From: a bacterium
Lineage (GTDB): Bacteria > Spirochaetota > UBA4802 > UBA5550
Length of the DNA stretch: 31,602 nt
Reading direction: 5' to 3'
NCBI GenBank assembly: GCA_024224995.1
Contig: JAAENB010001276.1
Location: forward strand, 1-31,602
Shown: positions 31,372 to 31,602 of the stretch, in pieces
Position numbering within the stretch: the first letter of the stretch is position 1
Layout: every line of letters begins with the position of its first letter
Made by a program: the position numbers and the translations under genes
Notes under the pieces: generated by a model
The model's database searches: none
The model's input: only the letters and a program-made list of their open reading frames with translations
Told to the model about the DNA's origin: nothing

Positions 31372-31602
31372 ATGGAGAATTCATTTTACAATTTTTCTGC
31401 AAAAACAATTGACGGCAAGGAAAAATCAATGGCAGATTACAAGGGAGATGTTCTTCTTGTGGTTAATACGGCAAGTGAGTGCGGGTTTACGCCTCAGTAT
31501 GAGGGGATTCAGGATCTCCATGAGAAATACAAGGAGAGCGGGTTTTCAGTGCTGGGATTTCCCTCTAACCAGTTTAAGCAGCAGGAGCCGGGCACGGATA
31601 AA
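31372..31602 (+). CDS. Glutathione peroxidase (cysteine type), 5' part only
   Basis: The first 77 residues of a thioredoxin-fold peroxidase, cut by the window end. NTASECGFTPQYEGIQ carries the active-site cysteine C37 where animal enzymes have selenocysteine. GFPSNQF follows in the expected place and supplies conserved Asn/Gln environment residues. Bacterial members reduce hydroperoxides, mostly with thioredoxin rather than glutathione. The ATG at 31372 has GGAGGG upstream. The gene has its own promoter, covered by a 50-base palindrome that may link it to an oxidative-stress regulator. Family assignment is certain; the rest of the gene is not visible. Confidence 0.95.
   Translation, partial: MENSFYNFSAKTIDGKEKSMADYKGDVLLVVNTASECGFTPQYEGIQDLHEKYKESGFSVLGFPSNQFKQQEPGTDK

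Overview
The window reads as a chromosomal stretch from a diderm (Gram-negative type), AT-leaning bacterium. It has an outer-membrane beta-barrel, several lipoproteins with clear lipoboxes, LolA/LolD-type lipoprotein-handling proteins and sigma70-like promoters. The gene mix (a kinase-like/AAA/TPR/GAF/SpoIIE giant signalling protein, an alkylglycerone-phosphate-synthase-like flavoprotein, a DUF2804 remnant, a MuiA/DUF4139 protein, a class D beta-lactamase lipoprotein) fits an environmental spirochaete or relative best. That placement is an inference of modest confidence; no rRNA or other phylogenetic marker is present.

Layout. 1-3.35 kb (minus): a TetR-led operon of TetR regulator, LolA-like outer-membrane lipoprotein-sorting protein, acidic-linker beta-barrel and LolD/MacB-type ABC ATPase cut by the window edge. 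Its promoter is embedded in an inverted repeat that looks like an autoregulatory operator. 3.4-6.5 kb (minus): a hybrid histidine kinase whose sensor is an NMT1/THI5-like periplasmic binding domain. 6.5-9.3 kb: a small lipoprotein, a 440-base gene-free tract of palindromes, and a beta-propeller-like lipoprotein. 9.3-11.7 kb: a 7TM-AraC regulator and two small unknown genes, one cysteine-rich. 11.7-18.7 kb: divergent FAD-linked oxidase and a 1705-residue signalling protein whose kinase domain looks dead. 18.7-22.7 kb: a double ribbon-helix-helix-like protein, a MuiA-like protein, a truncated DUF2804 gene and a secreted unknown. 22.7-25.5 kb (minus): SRPBCC, zinc-ribbon membrane and flavodoxin-like genes with two near-identical promoter blocks. 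25.6-29.7 kb: an acyltransferase, a DUF1349 protein, a coiled-coil lipoprotein, a class D beta-lactamase and an unknown gene with a frameshifted signal peptide. 29.8-31.6 kb: aspartate kinase and the start of a glutathione peroxidase behind a 50-base near-perfect palindrome.

The features most worth a second look are the pseudokinase-led phosphatase, the 50-base palindrome over a promoter start site, an 18-bp hairpin tandem repeat found at two loci with shared flanks, the A8 tract separating a start codon from a signal peptide, the DUF2804 truncation, and several genes whose promoters sit so close to the ATG that leaderless or near-leaderless mRNAs are predicted. I did not find a defence island, CRISPR array, transposase, tRNA or rRNA.
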